From Microcaldota archaeon (GTDB lineage Archaea > Micrarchaeota > Micrarchaeia > Anstonellales > J096), in the NCBI GenBank assembly GCA_013153395.1, contig JAADEL010000007.1, positions 1 through 34,788 on the forward strand: a DNA stretch of 34,788 nucleotides, given 5' to 3'. A program made the position numbers and the translations under genes. Positions 1-7,815 of the stretch are shown piece by piece (position 1 is the stretch's first letter; each line of letters opens with the position of its first letter). The notes beneath the pieces were generated by a model, which saw only the letters and a program-made list of their open reading frames with translations, ran no database searches and was not told where the DNA came from.

Positions 1-2
1 AC

Positions 3-266
3 ACCTTTGTGATGATGCAGATTTCTAATGCTCTTATCCATCGCCACCGTGATAAGCCTGGCTGGGAAGGCCTTCTTAACAACAAGGTGCTTTTAATAAC
101 CCTTTTGGGAATTGTGGTGAGTGCCTTTTTGATCAACCTCTTCTTGCCCGAAATCTTTCACACCTCGGGCACATGGCAAGAGGTAATCATAGGTGGTATA
201 ATCGCCCTACTTTTCTTCCTCTATATGGAGATTCTCAAGCACTTTAATAAGAAGGCCTATATCTGA
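3..266 (+). CDS. Cation-transporting P-type ATPase, C-terminal fragment
   Basis: Only the last 87 codons lie in the window; the frame is open to the left edge, so this is the tail of a longer gene. The segment beginning with the residues QISNALIHR, followed by two hydrophobic helices (roughly residues 29-48 and 60-75 of the fragment) and a short basic end, matches the C-terminal membrane domain of P-type (P2, Ca2+/Na+/H+-type) ATPases, which typically ends with a helix followed by a Lys-rich tail. The ion cannot be told from this part. The ATG codons near position 12 are internal, not a start. Its 3' end overlaps the 3' end of the convergent dtdA gene by about 10 bp. Confidence 0.75.
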   Translation, partial: TFVMMQISNALIHRHRDKPGWEGLLNNKVLLITLLGIVVSAFLINLFLPEIFHTSGTWQEVIIGGIIALLFFLYMEILKHFNKKAYI

Positions 267-976
267 ATAATCTCTATCCCGTATTTATTGGCGAATTCCT
301 TTACTATGCGGCGTTGTTCTCCCGACAGGCCTTTTTTGTCCATTAGAATTGCTTCAGCAGGCTCTAACGAGAGCTTAAGCCCTTCCAGGAGCTTTTCCTC
401 CTTAAAGCCATCTTGATACTTGGCCAGCAAATGGGTATAGGCAACTTCTTTTTCCAGCGAGTATTTGGTGAGCTTGGAAACATAATGAGTTCCTCCTACT
501 CCAAAATAGGTGGGATAGCGATTGGGGTCATCTATGGCTTCAAGCACTGCTTTGGCAACCAGCTTGGCCGCCTTTTCATCCCTCCATTCTTTCTCGGTGC
601 TCCCTAGCTCCACAAACATCACAGGCTTTTCAAAATAAGGTCCGTGGTGATCGGCCTCATAGGTGCGCTCATATCCGGGAATGTTATAGCGCTTGAGGAT
701 GTTAAGCATCATAGAGGGAAAGCTCGGGCAAAGGGCGTTGTCTTTTCCTCCTAGCTCCGCCTTGCCCCAGTTGCCGGGCACATGCACAGTAACGCTAGGG
801 ATGCCTGAAGCAGCCCTATGGGTGCTTAAAACGATGTAATAATCCCATGGGCCTTTGGGTGGGTCAAACTCCACTATCCTCGCATTCACATCCACCATAT
901 CCACGCTCCCATCAATGAACTGGGCAATATTCTTGCTTGCGATGTTTTGAGAAGAATAAACAATCAACGGCTTCAT
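257..976 (-). CDS. dtdA: D-aminoacyl-tRNA deacylase, archaeal type (DTD2)
   Basis: The 239-residue protein matches the archaeal/plant DtdA family, which hydrolyses D-amino acids from mischarged tRNAs. Visible landmarks are a conserved HVPGNWG segment near residues 65-71, HHGPYFEKP near 109-117, ELGSTEKEW near 123-131 and GGTHYVSKLTKYSL near 161-174. The length fits the family. Its ATG overlaps the aCPSF1 stop codon by 4 nt (ATGA), and a GGAGG Shine-Dalgarno sequence lies about 6-8 nt upstream of the start, so it is the second, translationally coupled gene of an aCPSF1-dtdA operon. It converges on the P-type ATPase gene. Confidence 0.88.
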   Translation of the reverse strand: MKPLIVYSSQNIASKNIAQFIDGSVDMVDVNARIVEFDPPKGPWDYYIVLSTHRAASGIPSVTVHVPGNWGKAELGGKDNALCPSFPSMMLNILKRYNIPGYERTYEADHHGPYFEKPVMFVELGSTEKEWRDEKAAKLVAKAVLEAIDDPNRYPTYFGVGGTHYVSKLTKYSLEKEVAYTHLLAKYQDGFKEEKLLEGLKLSLEPAEAILMDKKGLSGEQRRIVKEFANKYGIEIIQI

Positions 977-2844
977 CTTAACCTCCGCCTCTCCATGTTC
1001 ATGGGAGCGCTAGCCGGAACATTCAAACGCTTTCTTATGGTAGAGGCAAACTTCACCGTGGTATCAGCGTCTCCGTGCATCGTAAACACTTTCTTTACCT
1101 TCTTGGAGCGGTAGGCGGGCATCTTGCTGAGCCAGGCTAACAATTGCCCACTATCGCTATGACCCGAGAATCCTTCTATAGTGGTAACTTCCATGTTGAT
1201 GTGGAGCTCTCGGGTTTCATTGTCTTCTTTGATGGGCACACTTTTCATTCCTTGTTGGATCTTGGAGCCTAAGGTTCCTTTGGCTTGATATCCGATAAAG
1301 ATAAGGGTATTACGGGGATCCTCGGCCAAGAGCTTGAGATACTCTACCGAAGGACCTCCAGTAAGCATACCCGAAGGCGCAATAATTACCGAGCCTTCAT
1401 CCGTATTCACAATGCCTGTTTTGTCCTTGTTCTTTACAACCTTGAGATACTCCCAGTTGAAGGGAGATTCGTTGGAGAGGAACTGCTCTCGGATAGTGGA
1501 TTTGAGGTATTCTGGATAGGCGCTGTGGATGGAGCTAGCCTCATACACCATGCCATCAATGTAAACCGGAATATTCCAATCCTTATCGGCCTTCTCATAC
1601 AAGGTAACAATCACCTCTTGGCTTCTACCGACCGCAAAGGCAGGAATGAGCACCTTTCCACCCCTTTCGATAGTCTCCTTGATTTTAGCCACTAACCTCT
1701 CCTCTGATTCCTTGCGGTTGGGCATGCGTTGGGTTCCATAGGTGGATTCAATAAAGATGGTCTCGGCACGGGTGAATTTATTATAAGCAGGATCAAACAA
1801 CCGGGTAGGACCGTATTTTATATCGCCTGAAAACACGATGTTGTGCTTACCTTCGCCGATATGCAGATGCACCACCGAGCTTCCCAGTATATGACCAGCA
1901 TTATAGAGGCTGAGCTTAATATCGCGGGAGATATCTATTACCTCTCCATAATCCACCGTAATAGTGTGGTTGATCATTTTCTTGATATCAGCTTTATCGT
2001 ATATGGAATCTCCCAACGTCTTTTTTGAAATGGAGATAAAGTCATGCTGAAGCAATACGGCGAGGTCCAAAGTGGGCTTGGTCATATAGACCGGTCCTTC
2101 GTAGCCCGCCTTAAAGAGATAAGGAAGGAAGGCAACATGGTCGGTATGGGCATGAGATATAACGATAGCATCAATATCATTCAGGCTGGATATAAGATTG
2201 ATCATAGGATAGGTTTCTTCAGGGGTGCTAGGAGAGGGATGTACCCCCATATCTACGATTACCTTGCTTATGTTGGTTTCTACGAGAAGAGAGCTCCTTC
2301 CTACTTCCCTAAATCCTCCCAACATGGTGGTTGTGATCCACTTTACTTCGTCATCAGCCCTGTCTAGGATTCTCTTTCCCACCTTCTTAAGGAGGGCCTT
2401 TCGGTCTGTTTTTATCTTATAAAGATAGATAGAATCGAAATAAGAGGAAGGAAGCTGAGGCTCCCTTACAAAGATAGGATACCAGCCCGTTTCTTTAAGA
2501 ATGCGTTCTATGAGCTCGGGAGACTTGGCGTAACGAGGGAACTTTACTCGGATAAAGGCCTCGGAGAAATCGGGGGCAAAATCAATCGAAATAAGTTGGG
2601 CGTCCTTGGGAAGAAGCTCTGCAATCCTTTTCTTTACCTCTTTTTCGTTTTCATCCCGTAAGTAGGCAGGATCCTTTCTTATGTATACTCTTTTCTTAAA
2701 CTTGTGGACAAGGTCCTTGATGGCTTCTTGGGGAACCTCTTCTGGGTTTTTTACGTAGATGTAAATCCCAGTGGCTAGTGGCTCTAACCTGTAGTCCTGC
2801 GTTATATATTCCTTTAAATCCTCCTTGAACTCTTTGAGAAACAT
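973..2844 (-). CDS. KH-domain beta-CASP ribonuclease aCPSF1 / transcription termination factor FttA
   Basis: The 623-residue protein has an N-terminal KH-type region (about 1-145), then a metallo-beta-lactamase domain with the zinc motif HAHTDH at 231-236, later metal and beta-CASP motifs (SGDIKYG, ESTYGTQ, PAFAVGRSQE, GFSGHSD) and a C-terminal MHGDAD. This architecture and length are those of archaeal aCPSF1, the CPSF73 homologue that cleaves nascent RNA at U-rich sites and terminates RNA polymerase. A TATA box at 2867-2872 lies about 25 bp before the ATG, so translation is probably leaderless. It is first in an operon with dtdA (4-nt overlap). Family assignment is firm; the termination role is established knowledge of the family. 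Confidence 0.93.
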   Translation of the reverse strand: MFLKEFKEDLKEYITQDYRLEPLATGIYIYVKNPEEVPQEAIKDLVHKFKKRVYIRKDPAYLRDENEKEVKKRIAELLPKDAQLISIDFAPDFSEAFIRVKFPRYAKSPELIERILKETGWYPIFVREPQLPSSYFDSIYLYKIKTDRKALLKKVGKRILDRADDEVKWITTTMLGGFREVGRSSLLVETNISKVIVDMGVHPSPSTPEETYPMINLISSLNDIDAIVISHAHTDHVAFLPYLFKAGYEGPVYMTKPTLDLAVLLQHDFISISKKTLGDSIYDKADIKKMINHTITVDYGEVIDISRDIKLSLYNAGHILGSSVVHLHIGEGKHNIVFSGDIKYGPTRLFDPAYNKFTRAETIFIESTYGTQRMPNRKESEERLVAKIKETIERGGKVLIPAFAVGRSQEVIVTLYEKADKDWNIPVYIDGMVYEASSIHSAYPEYLKSTIREQFLSNESPFNWEYLKVVKNKDKTGIVNTDEGSVIIAPSGMLTGGPSVEYLKLLAEDPRNTLIFIGYQAKGTLGSKIQQGMKSVPIKEDNETRELHINMEVTTIEGFSGHSDSGQLLAWLSKMPAYRSKKVKKVFTMHGDADTTVKFASTIRKRLNVPASAPMNMERRRLR

Positions 2845-2866
2845 AAGAAAAACCCTCCACTAAAAG

Positions 2867-2872
2867 TATAAA
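2867..2872 (-). promoter_or_regulatory. TATA box of the aCPSF1-dtdA operon
   Basis: On the minus strand this reads TTTATA and is centred about 25.5 bp upstream of the aCPSF1 ATG, the spacing that puts the transcription start at the first codon. It lies within the U-rich region that follows ftsZ. Confidence 0.55.
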
Positions 2873-2892
2873 AAGAAAAGTTTAAAAAAGAA
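2871..2892 (-). terminator. U-rich terminator after ftsZ
   Basis: The minus-strand transcript after the ftsZ stop codon contains the pyrimidine runs CTTCTTTTTT and CTTTTCTTTTT. Oligo-U tracts of this kind are the normal archaeal termination signal and the type of site used by aCPSF1. The downstream gene is aCPSF1 itself, so weak termination could let ftsZ transcription read into it. Confidence 0.5.
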
Positions 2893-2897
2893 GGGGA

Positions 2898-3995
2898 TTA
2901 GATGGAGCTTATCAGGTCGTCATCAAATCCCATATCCCTCTTCTTTTCTTCATATTCGCTACCGTACTGGAGGTTCTCGATGCGGGTTCCACCTACAGAG
3001 GCTCCTCTTACACCCGATACGATGGCAACAATCTCTATCTTGCCCTCGTAGTTAGGCATTAGGCGGGCACCCCACTTTACGTTGGCGTCAGGGTCCATCT
3101 GGGAGGTAATCATCTCTCCTGCCTTGATAGCATCTCCGATAGAGAGGTCCTCTCCTGCGGTGATGTGGATCAAAGCACCCTTGGCACCCTCAAAGTCTAC
3201 ATCCAAGAGCCTGTTCTTCATTACCTGCTCTACTGCTACCTTTACTCTCTCATTGCCCTTTCCTTCTCCTACTGCGATAAATCCTACTCCTCCGCCGTGC
3301 AATATAGACTTCACGTCGGCAAAGTCGATGTTAATGAGGGAAGGCTGGGTAATGGTCCAAACAAGACCTCCGATAGCTCTTGCTAGAATCTCATCGGCCA
3401 CTGCAAAGGCATCCTGCATCTTCAAGTTAGGGAATAGCTCCACCAGCCTGTTGTTATCCAGGATGATTACAGAGTCAGCATACTTCTGGAGCTCTCGGAT
3501 AGCGGCATCGGCTTTCTTCTTTCTTGCTCTTTCTAGCTCGAAAGGATAGGTTACCATAGCGATGGTAATAGCTCCCTGCTCCTTAGCCATCTGGGCAATC
3601 ACAGGGGTTGCTCCAGAACCAGTTCCTCCACCCATACCAGCACAGAGGAATACAAGGTGAGCTCCTTCTAAGTATTTCTGAATCTCGTGGCGATCTACCT
3701 CAGCGGCCTTTGCTCCGATGTCAGGATATCCTCCTGCACCCAATCCTCGAGTAATGCTCTTACCAATCAACACTTTCTTTGCTTTCTCGTGGATCTGAAG
3801 CAAGTGCTGCTTATCAGTGTTCACAGCTACCAACTCAGTTCCCTTTACTCCGAACTTTATCAACCTGTTGATGGTGTTGTTTCCTCCACCTCCTACTCCG
3901 ATTGTCACTATCTTGATCTTCTCGTTGCTCATCTCTTCGTCCTCTCTCTTCTCCTCTTCCTTGCTTCCGATGGCGGATCTAATTATGTCCTCCAT
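2898..3995 (-). CDS. ftsZ: Cell division GTPase FtsZ
   Basis: The 365-residue protein carries the tubulin/FtsZ GTP-binding signature GGGTGSG at 122-128, the upstream glycine loop VGGGGNN at 34-40, NTDKQHL at 59-65 and the T7 synergy loop NIDFADV at 222-228. It polymerises on GTP to form the division ring. There is an acidic, Lys-rich N-terminal extension of about 25 residues, and a C-terminal tail that ends in an acidic stretch (FDDDLISSI). Translation uses a leader: a strong GAGGTGA Shine-Dalgarno sequence lies just before the ATG, and the TATA box about 37 bp upstream of the ATG predicts a leader of only about 11 nt. Which archaeal FtsZ paralogue it is cannot be decided here. Confidence 0.95.
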   Translation of the reverse strand: MEDIIRSAIGSKEEEKREDEEMSNEKIKIVTIGVGGGGNNTINRLIKFGVKGTELVAVNTDKQHLLQIHEKAKKVLIGKSITRGLGAGGYPDIGAKAAEVDRHEIQKYLEGAHLVFLCAGMGGGTGSGATPVIAQMAKEQGAITIAMVTYPFELERARKKKADAAIRELQKYADSVIILDNNRLVELFPNLKMQDAFAVADEILARAIGGLVWTITQPSLINIDFADVKSILHGGGVGFIAVGEGKGNERVKVAVEQVMKNRLLDVDFEGAKGALIHITAGEDLSIGDAIKAGEMITSQMDPDANVKWGARLMPNYEGKIEIVAIVSGVRGASVGGTRIENLQYGSEYEEKKRDMGFDDDLISSI

Positions 3996-3999
3996 GTTT

Positions 4000-4035
4000 T
4001 CACCTCACTTGAGTTAGGGAGGCTTTACCTATAAA
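4000..4035 (-). promoter_or_regulatory. ftsZ promoter and Shine-Dalgarno site
   Basis: On the minus strand a TTTATA box (4030-4035) is followed about 26 bp later by GAGGTGA (4000-4006), which ends a few bases before the ftsZ ATG. The predicted transcript therefore starts almost at the Shine-Dalgarno sequence. Unlike most genes in this window, ftsZ is not leaderless. Confidence 0.6.
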
Positions 4036-4121
4036 TAAATAATCTCCTTAGGGGAGGAACAGCCAGTCAGGGAAAGGGAGAAGGAGGGAGTTTACAATTT
4101 GGGAAAGAGGTAGTAGAGCTA

Positions 4122-4146
4122 AATACATTTACTCAATACATTTAAA
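4122..4146 (+). promoter_or_regulatory. vapBC promoter with 13-bp-spaced direct repeats
   Basis: The decamer AATACATTTA occurs at 4122-4131 and again at 4135-4144. The second copy runs into TTTAAA (4141-4146), the TATA box centred about 26 bp before the vapB ATG. A repeat that overlaps the TATA and BRE region is well placed to be the operator for autorepression by VapB/VapBC; that function is inferred. Confidence 0.5.
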
Positions 4147-4169
4147 TTACTTTCCTGCCAGTAATAACT

Positions 4170-4367
4170 ATGGTCCGCGTAATAACCATCAGGGATGATG
4201 TCTATAAAAGGTTAAGGGCCCTGAAAAGGACGCTTAACCTGAGTTTTAGTGAGACGCTGGACTTCTTGCTTAACCTCTATGACAGCCGAGGACAGGCCGC
4301 TAAAATCAGGAATCTGAGAGGGAGTATAAAGATAGCGGATAGGCGTAAGCTGAGGGAGGTACTATGA
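4170..4367 (+). CDS. vapB: VapB-type antitoxin (DUF217/UPF0330-like)
   Basis: This 65-residue protein starts VRVITIRDDVYKRL and continues with a segment containing SFSETLDFLL, the pattern of the archaeal DUF217/VapB antitoxin family. Such antitoxins bind DNA through the N-terminal part and neutralise the cognate PIN toxin with the C-terminal part. The C-terminal third is basic (KIADRRKLRE). Its stop codon overlaps the start of the PIN-domain gene by 4 nt, the usual layout of a co-translated toxin-antitoxin pair. Promoter spacing indicates a leaderless start. Confidence 0.8.
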   Translation: MVRVITIRDDVYKRLRALKRTLNLSFSETLDFLLNLYDSRGQAAKIRNLRGSIKIADRRKLREVL

Positions 4368-4729
4368 TTTTTCTGGATACGGATATCTTAATAGATTATT
4401 TGGAGAATGTGCCTTCTGCCGTTTCCAAACTCGACATCTATATAGGAAAAGATGAGAAGCTGGTTATCACCGACTTAACGCTCGGAGAGCTTGCCTATAT
4501 TGTGCAAGATCGCAATATATTGGAGGAGATCCTGGAGGCCTTTCCTGTAATCGGGATGGACAGCAAGGCAAGCATGGAGCTTGTCCATATAATGAAGGAG
4601 TTTCAGTTTAGCCAGCCCCCAAAGTTCCGCTATCTCTATAACGCCGCTATCGTGATTGCCAACGACTCCCATCTCATCACCAAAAACAAGCAAGGCTATC
4701 ACAACATCTCGGGATTGCGTTTCCTCTAA
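4364..4729 (+). CDS. vapC: VapC-type PIN-domain ribonuclease toxin
   Basis: The 121-residue protein begins FLDTDILIDYL with the first PIN acidic residue at D5; E42 (TLGELAY) is the second. The C-terminal motif region reads YNAAIVIANDSHLITKN, so the usual third acidic residue is Asn (N93) and the fourth position is N108, which is common in VapC proteins. PIN toxins cleave tRNA or rRNA in a Mg2+-dependent manner. The loss of the third Asp may weaken the metal site. The gene follows vapB with an ATGA overlap and converges on the endonuclease-like gene with a 4-bp overlap. Confidence 0.85.
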   Translation: MIFLDTDILIDYLENVPSAVSKLDIYIGKDEKLVITDLTLGELAYIVQDRNILEEILEAFPVIGMDSKASMELVHIMKEFQFSQPPKFRYLYNAAIVIANDSHLITKNKQGYHNISGLRFL

Positions 4730-5145
4730 GGGAACTTATGATAGGTAAGGAAGATAAATCGGTCTCCTTGCTTTATCACCAGCTTCTTCTTCATTTTTAC
4801 GGCGAGGTTGAGGGCCTTTTCCCAGTCTCCCCCTAGGGCAACAAGGTATTCGGTCTTTTTCTTCTTGCGTAAGTAGCCTTTGGTCCCTACGCGGAAGTAA
4901 ATGGTGCCCTCATAGAGCGTGGTTCTGGGGATATAGCCTTTGAAGTAAAGCTCCTTGTAGAGGTCATAGTAAGGCTTTTCTTCCTGGGTAAACTCCACCT
5001 TTTCATCCAGGATGCCCAGCTCGGTGGCCAGTGCCCTGTCAAACTTCGATAGTATGAGAGAGTCTTCAGTCTCGTCCCCAATACCTAGCTCAATAAGCTT
5101 GGGGATCTTGGGATAGGATTTGAACATATTCTCTACTCCCAACAT
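4726..5145 (-). CDS. tRNA splicing endonuclease-like subunit lacking catalytic Tyr and His
   Basis: The C-terminal half follows the tRNA-intron endonuclease catalytic-domain pattern: YDLYKELYFKGYI, then a strand with IYFRV, then TEYLV, then MKKKLVI. In the active family these positions read FRxY, HSxYLV and a Lys. Here Tyr is replaced by Gly (about residue 87), His by Lys (about 97), while a Lys cluster near 119-121 is kept. That suggests a structural subunit of the two-gene (alpha-beta)2 type of archaeal splicing endonuclease, or another inactive homologue. A longer frame opens at 5169, but a TATA box at 5168-5175 lies 26 bp before the ATG at 5145, so the 139-residue form is preferred. Family assignment is by pattern only. 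Confidence 0.6.
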   Translation of the reverse strand: MLGVENMFKSYPKIPKLIELGIGDETEDSLILSKFDRALATELGILDEKVEFTQEEKPYYDLYKELYFKGYIPRTTLYEGTIYFRVGTKGYLRKKKKTEYLVALGGDWEKALNLAVKMKKKLVIKQGDRFIFLTYHKFP

Positions 5146-5148
5146 ACG

Positions 5149-5156
5149 TTTATAAG
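5149..5156 (+). promoter_or_regulatory. TATA box of the DHH phosphoesterase gene
   Basis: TTTATAAG is centred about 25.5 bp before the ATG at 5178, giving a leaderless transcript. The box lies just upstream of the opposite gene's start (5145) and is interleaved with that gene's promoter. Confidence 0.55.
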
Positions 5157-5167
5157 GGTTGATGGAC

Positions 5168-5175
5168 ATATATAA
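5168..5175 (-). promoter_or_regulatory. TATA box of the endonuclease-like gene
   Basis: TTATATAT on the minus strand is centred 26.5 bp before the ATG at 5145. This spacing is the main reason for choosing 5145 over 5169 as the start. It lies only a few bases before the divergent ATG at 5178. Confidence 0.55.
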
Positions 5176-5177
5176 GC

Positions 5178-6236
5178 ATGTACTTTAAGGAGGAATGGAC
5201 CCCTTCTTTGAAAGAACTTTACCATCATTATAAAAGACGCCCTATTGCTATAGTTACCCATAAAAATTCTGATGTGGATGCGGTGGTTTCTGCAATGCTG
5301 CTTAAGCATGCCTTTCAGCAGGCCTCTCTTTATATCCCTGATAAGATGAACTATCCTGCCACTAAGCTTCTTCAATCTCTTCAGCATCTTTATGGATTGT
5401 TGTTCCAGTTTAAGACCTTCTCCCAAGCCTCCGAAGAAGATATTATAATAGTGGATACTACAGGCAATCTTACCGTTCCTCCGGAGAAAAGGATTATTGC
5501 TATCTTTGACCACCACGACCCTCGAGCTAAAAAGTACACCGCTCTCTATGAGTTTATAAATCCCGAGGCACCTGCCAACGCTATCCTGGTAAGGGAAGCC
5601 CTTTTCCATCTTTCTATTTCCCAGCCTCGTTGGTTAGATGTGATTACTGCCATTGCTCTTATTTCCGATACCAATAGATTCGATAGGGGTGATTCTCTTA
5701 CTTTTTCCACGATGGGTGATCTGCTCAAGAAGCTGGAGGAACATCAAATCACCTATGGGGAATTAAAAAGGCTGGCCTTTCCTCCTCCCGATGCCACCCA
5801 GCTTGATCGCATTATCTACCTTCTTAAAAATCCTCAAGTGGTAGAGGTGGACAAAGTAGAGAGCTTAGGAGATTCTCTACCTCCTCAAAAGAGCTATCTC
5901 TTTTTAAAACAAGACAATACTCCCTTCGGAGTGGTGGAGAAAATCCCAGCCGATAAAACCCTCTCTCCTGGAGATATCACCAGCAACATCCAAAATCTCC
6001 TGAACCTTCCCTTTATTTTATACTACAAAAAAGAGGAAGAAGGCTTTAGGCTTTCTATCCGAACCCTTCCCCCTTGGAATGCGGTGGAGTTCATGAAAAA
6101 ATACTTGGGTTGTACGGTAAATTGTGGAGGCCATCCTAATGCAGGAGGGGGAACTTTTGACATGGAGGAAAAGGAGTTCTTAGACCTCCTTTATCATGGA
6201 ATAAAGGAAGAGATTAAAAACTCTTCTGAGATATAG
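5178..6236 (+). CDS. DHH/DHHA1-family phosphoesterase (NrnA/RecJ-like)
   Basis: The 352-residue protein has the DHH-family motifs: THKNSDVDA with D32 and D34, IVDTTG with D93, the DHH motif FDHHDP at 110-115, and ISDTNRF with D164. A C-terminal DHHA1 domain carries GGHPNAGG at 317-324. Such proteins are Mn2+-dependent exonucleases or phosphodiesterases acting on short oligonucleotides, cyclic dinucleotides or single-stranded DNA. The short, two-domain form resembles nanoRNase/oligoribonuclease-like proteins more than full RecJ, but the substrate cannot be told. It is probably leaderless and is followed after 6 nt by a calcineurin-like phosphoesterase gene, suggesting an operon. Confidence 0.85.
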   Translation: MYFKEEWTPSLKELYHHYKRRPIAIVTHKNSDVDAVVSAMLLKHAFQQASLYIPDKMNYPATKLLQSLQHLYGLLFQFKTFSQASEEDIIIVDTTGNLTVPPEKRIIAIFDHHDPRAKKYTALYEFINPEAPANAILVREALFHLSISQPRWLDVITAIALISDTNRFDRGDSLTFSTMGDLLKKLEEHQITYGELKRLAFPPPDATQLDRIIYLLKNPQVVEVDKVESLGDSLPPQKSYLFLKQDNTPFGVVEKIPADKTLSPGDITSNIQNLLNLPFILYYKKEEEGFRLSIRTLPPWNAVEFMKKYLGCTVNCGGHPNAGGGTFDMEEKEFLDLLYHGIKEEIKNSSEI

Positions 6237-6242
6237 GTTAGT

Positions 6243-6860
6243 ATGAGATTGTTGGTTTTCTCCGACCTTCATGACAACTGGGATTTCCTAGAGGGGCTGA
6301 AGAAAGAGCGGGAAAAGGCTGATTTGGTGGTATGTTTAGGGGATCTCAGCCTCAAGTATGATCCCGAGATTGCTGAGGCCACCCTTCCTTTGGTAGATTT
6401 TTATATTCCTGGTAACATGGACGATAAGAGGACGGAGGAGATTATGCTCCCTCGACATATGCATGCCCGTATCCTTACCTATAAACCTTATAGATTAGTG
6501 GGAATAGGGTATAGTAATCCTACTCCTTTTAACACGCCAGGGGAGCTTTCAGAAGAGGAGCTTCTAGCCCTGGGAAAGAGGCTGGTTTCTGCTGGAGATG
6601 TACTCTTTACCCATGCTCCTCCTTATAACATATTGGACAGGATCACTTCGGGAGCCCATGTGGGAAGCAAAGCTTTGCGAGAGATTGTAGATGAAAGGCC
6701 TCCTCTGCTGCATGTTTTTGGGCATATTCATGAAGAGATAGGGGTAGAAAAACGGGGAAGAAGCGTTTATGTGAACCTTCCGCCGGCGATGGAGGGTGGC
6801 TATGCCTGGATTGAGCTAGGGCCTGAGATCCCTATTGTAGAGTTCGCAAGAATGCCCTAA
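6243..6860 (+). CDS. Calcineurin-like metallophosphoesterase
   Basis: The 205-residue protein has all five motifs of the metallophosphoesterase fold: SDLHDN with D8 and H10, LGDLS with D34, GNMD with N58, THAPPY with H124, and FGHIHE with H161 and H163. It should be a two-metal phosphodiesterase or phosphatase; the substrate is unknown. It begins 6 nt after the DHH gene with an AGGTTA-like Shine-Dalgarno stretch, so both are probably co-transcribed. Its 3' end overlaps the convergent M42 peptidase gene by about 29 bp. Confidence 0.87.
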   Translation: MRLLVFSDLHDNWDFLEGLKKEREKADLVVCLGDLSLKYDPEIAEATLPLVDFYIPGNMDDKRTEEIMLPRHMHARILTYKPYRLVGIGYSNPTPFNTPGELSEEELLALGKRLVSAGDVLFTHAPPYNILDRITSGAHVGSKALREIVDERPPLLHVFGHIHEEIGVEKRGRSVYVNLPPAMEGGYAWIELGPEIPIVEFARMP

Positions 6861-7815
6861 GTAGTCTTATTGTATCCTCAATATCCTTCTTATGGGCCAT
6901 CTCGTTAAAGGTGTGAATGTAGCGTATAGGCGTGGATATGGCAATAGAAGGAATGCCTGCCTTCATATTAAAGAGGTTGCTGGCCTCAGTGGCAGAGTGC
7001 TCGGTTACCTCTAGCTGGACATCTATCCCTTCTTTGTTGGCAAGATAGAGGAAGCCTTGCACAAACTCCCGACGGGCAACGTTTCCTATTGCTGAGATCT
7101 CCGACACGGTGATGGCAGGTCCCTTTCCTAAGGCAATAGACTCCCTTCCGCCCGGGGCATCATCGGCTCCAGCTACCTCTACGGCGATAAACATACTGGG
7201 GTCGAGCTCCCAGCTAGCGAGCATAGCGCCCTTTCCCTCATGGGATACTTCTTCTTGCACTGAACCCATCAATACCACATTGTCGGGCACATCCTCAGCA
7301 ATCTCCAGCAGCACATAACATCCCAGCCTATCATCTAAGGATTTTCCTTGGATATAGAGGTTGGTTTCGTTGAAGGTGCCTACCACACCGCCTGCATCTC
7401 CGGGGAGAACAAGCTCCTGAAGCTCCTTCTTGGTAAGGCCAGTGTCGATAAAGAGGTCCTTGGTCTTTATCTTTTCTTTTTCCTCGATATCACCTTCTAC
7501 CTGCACTATGCCACCTACCTCCTCTTTTCCAAAGATAACAACGCTCCTACCCAAAAGATATCTTGGGTCATATCCTCCCAATCTCACAAACCTTATATAT
7601 CCGTCTTTGTCTATGTATTTTACCATTATGCCGATTTCGTCCATGTGGGCCGATAGGATAACAGGATTTTCCCCGATGGACTTATAGGCAAGCACATTGC
7701 CATGGCTATCCTGCTTTACGTTTAATCCTTTTTTAGCAAACCCCTTTAACAGAAGCTCCCGAACTTGGTCCTCGTGAGTGGAGGGAGCTATGGCCAATGA
7801 CAAATCCCGTATCAT
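6832..7815 (-). CDS. M42-family metallo-aminopeptidase (TET/glutamyl aminopeptidase-like)
   Basis: The 327-residue protein shows the M42 pattern: AHMDEIG (H57, D59), SLDDRLG (D161, D162), VQEEVSHEG with catalytic Glu at 188-189, AVEVAGADD at 211-219, and IRYIHTFNE with H301. Members form dodecameric tetrahedral aminopeptidases that digest peptides released by the proteasome. At the position normally occupied by the metal-binding Asp of a VDV/DVT motif the sequence has E213, a conservative change. Its ATG overlaps the stop codon of the citrate lyase gene by 4 nt, so the two form an operon; the functional link is not obvious. Confidence 0.88.
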   Translation of the reverse strand: MIRDLSLAIAPSTHEDQVRELLLKGFAKKGLNVKQDSHGNVLAYKSIGENPVILSAHMDEIGIMVKYIDKDGYIRFVRLGGYDPRYLLGRSVVIFGKEEVGGIVQVEGDIEEKEKIKTKDLFIDTGLTKKELQELVLPGDAGGVVGTFNETNLYIQGKSLDDRLGCYVLLEIAEDVPDNVVLMGSVQEEVSHEGKGAMLASWELDPSMFIAVEVAGADDAPGGRESIALGKGPAITVSEISAIGNVARREFVQGFLYLANKEGIDVQLEVTEHSATEASNLFNMKAGIPSIAISTPIRYIHTFNEMAHKKDIEDTIRLLRAFLRTLQ

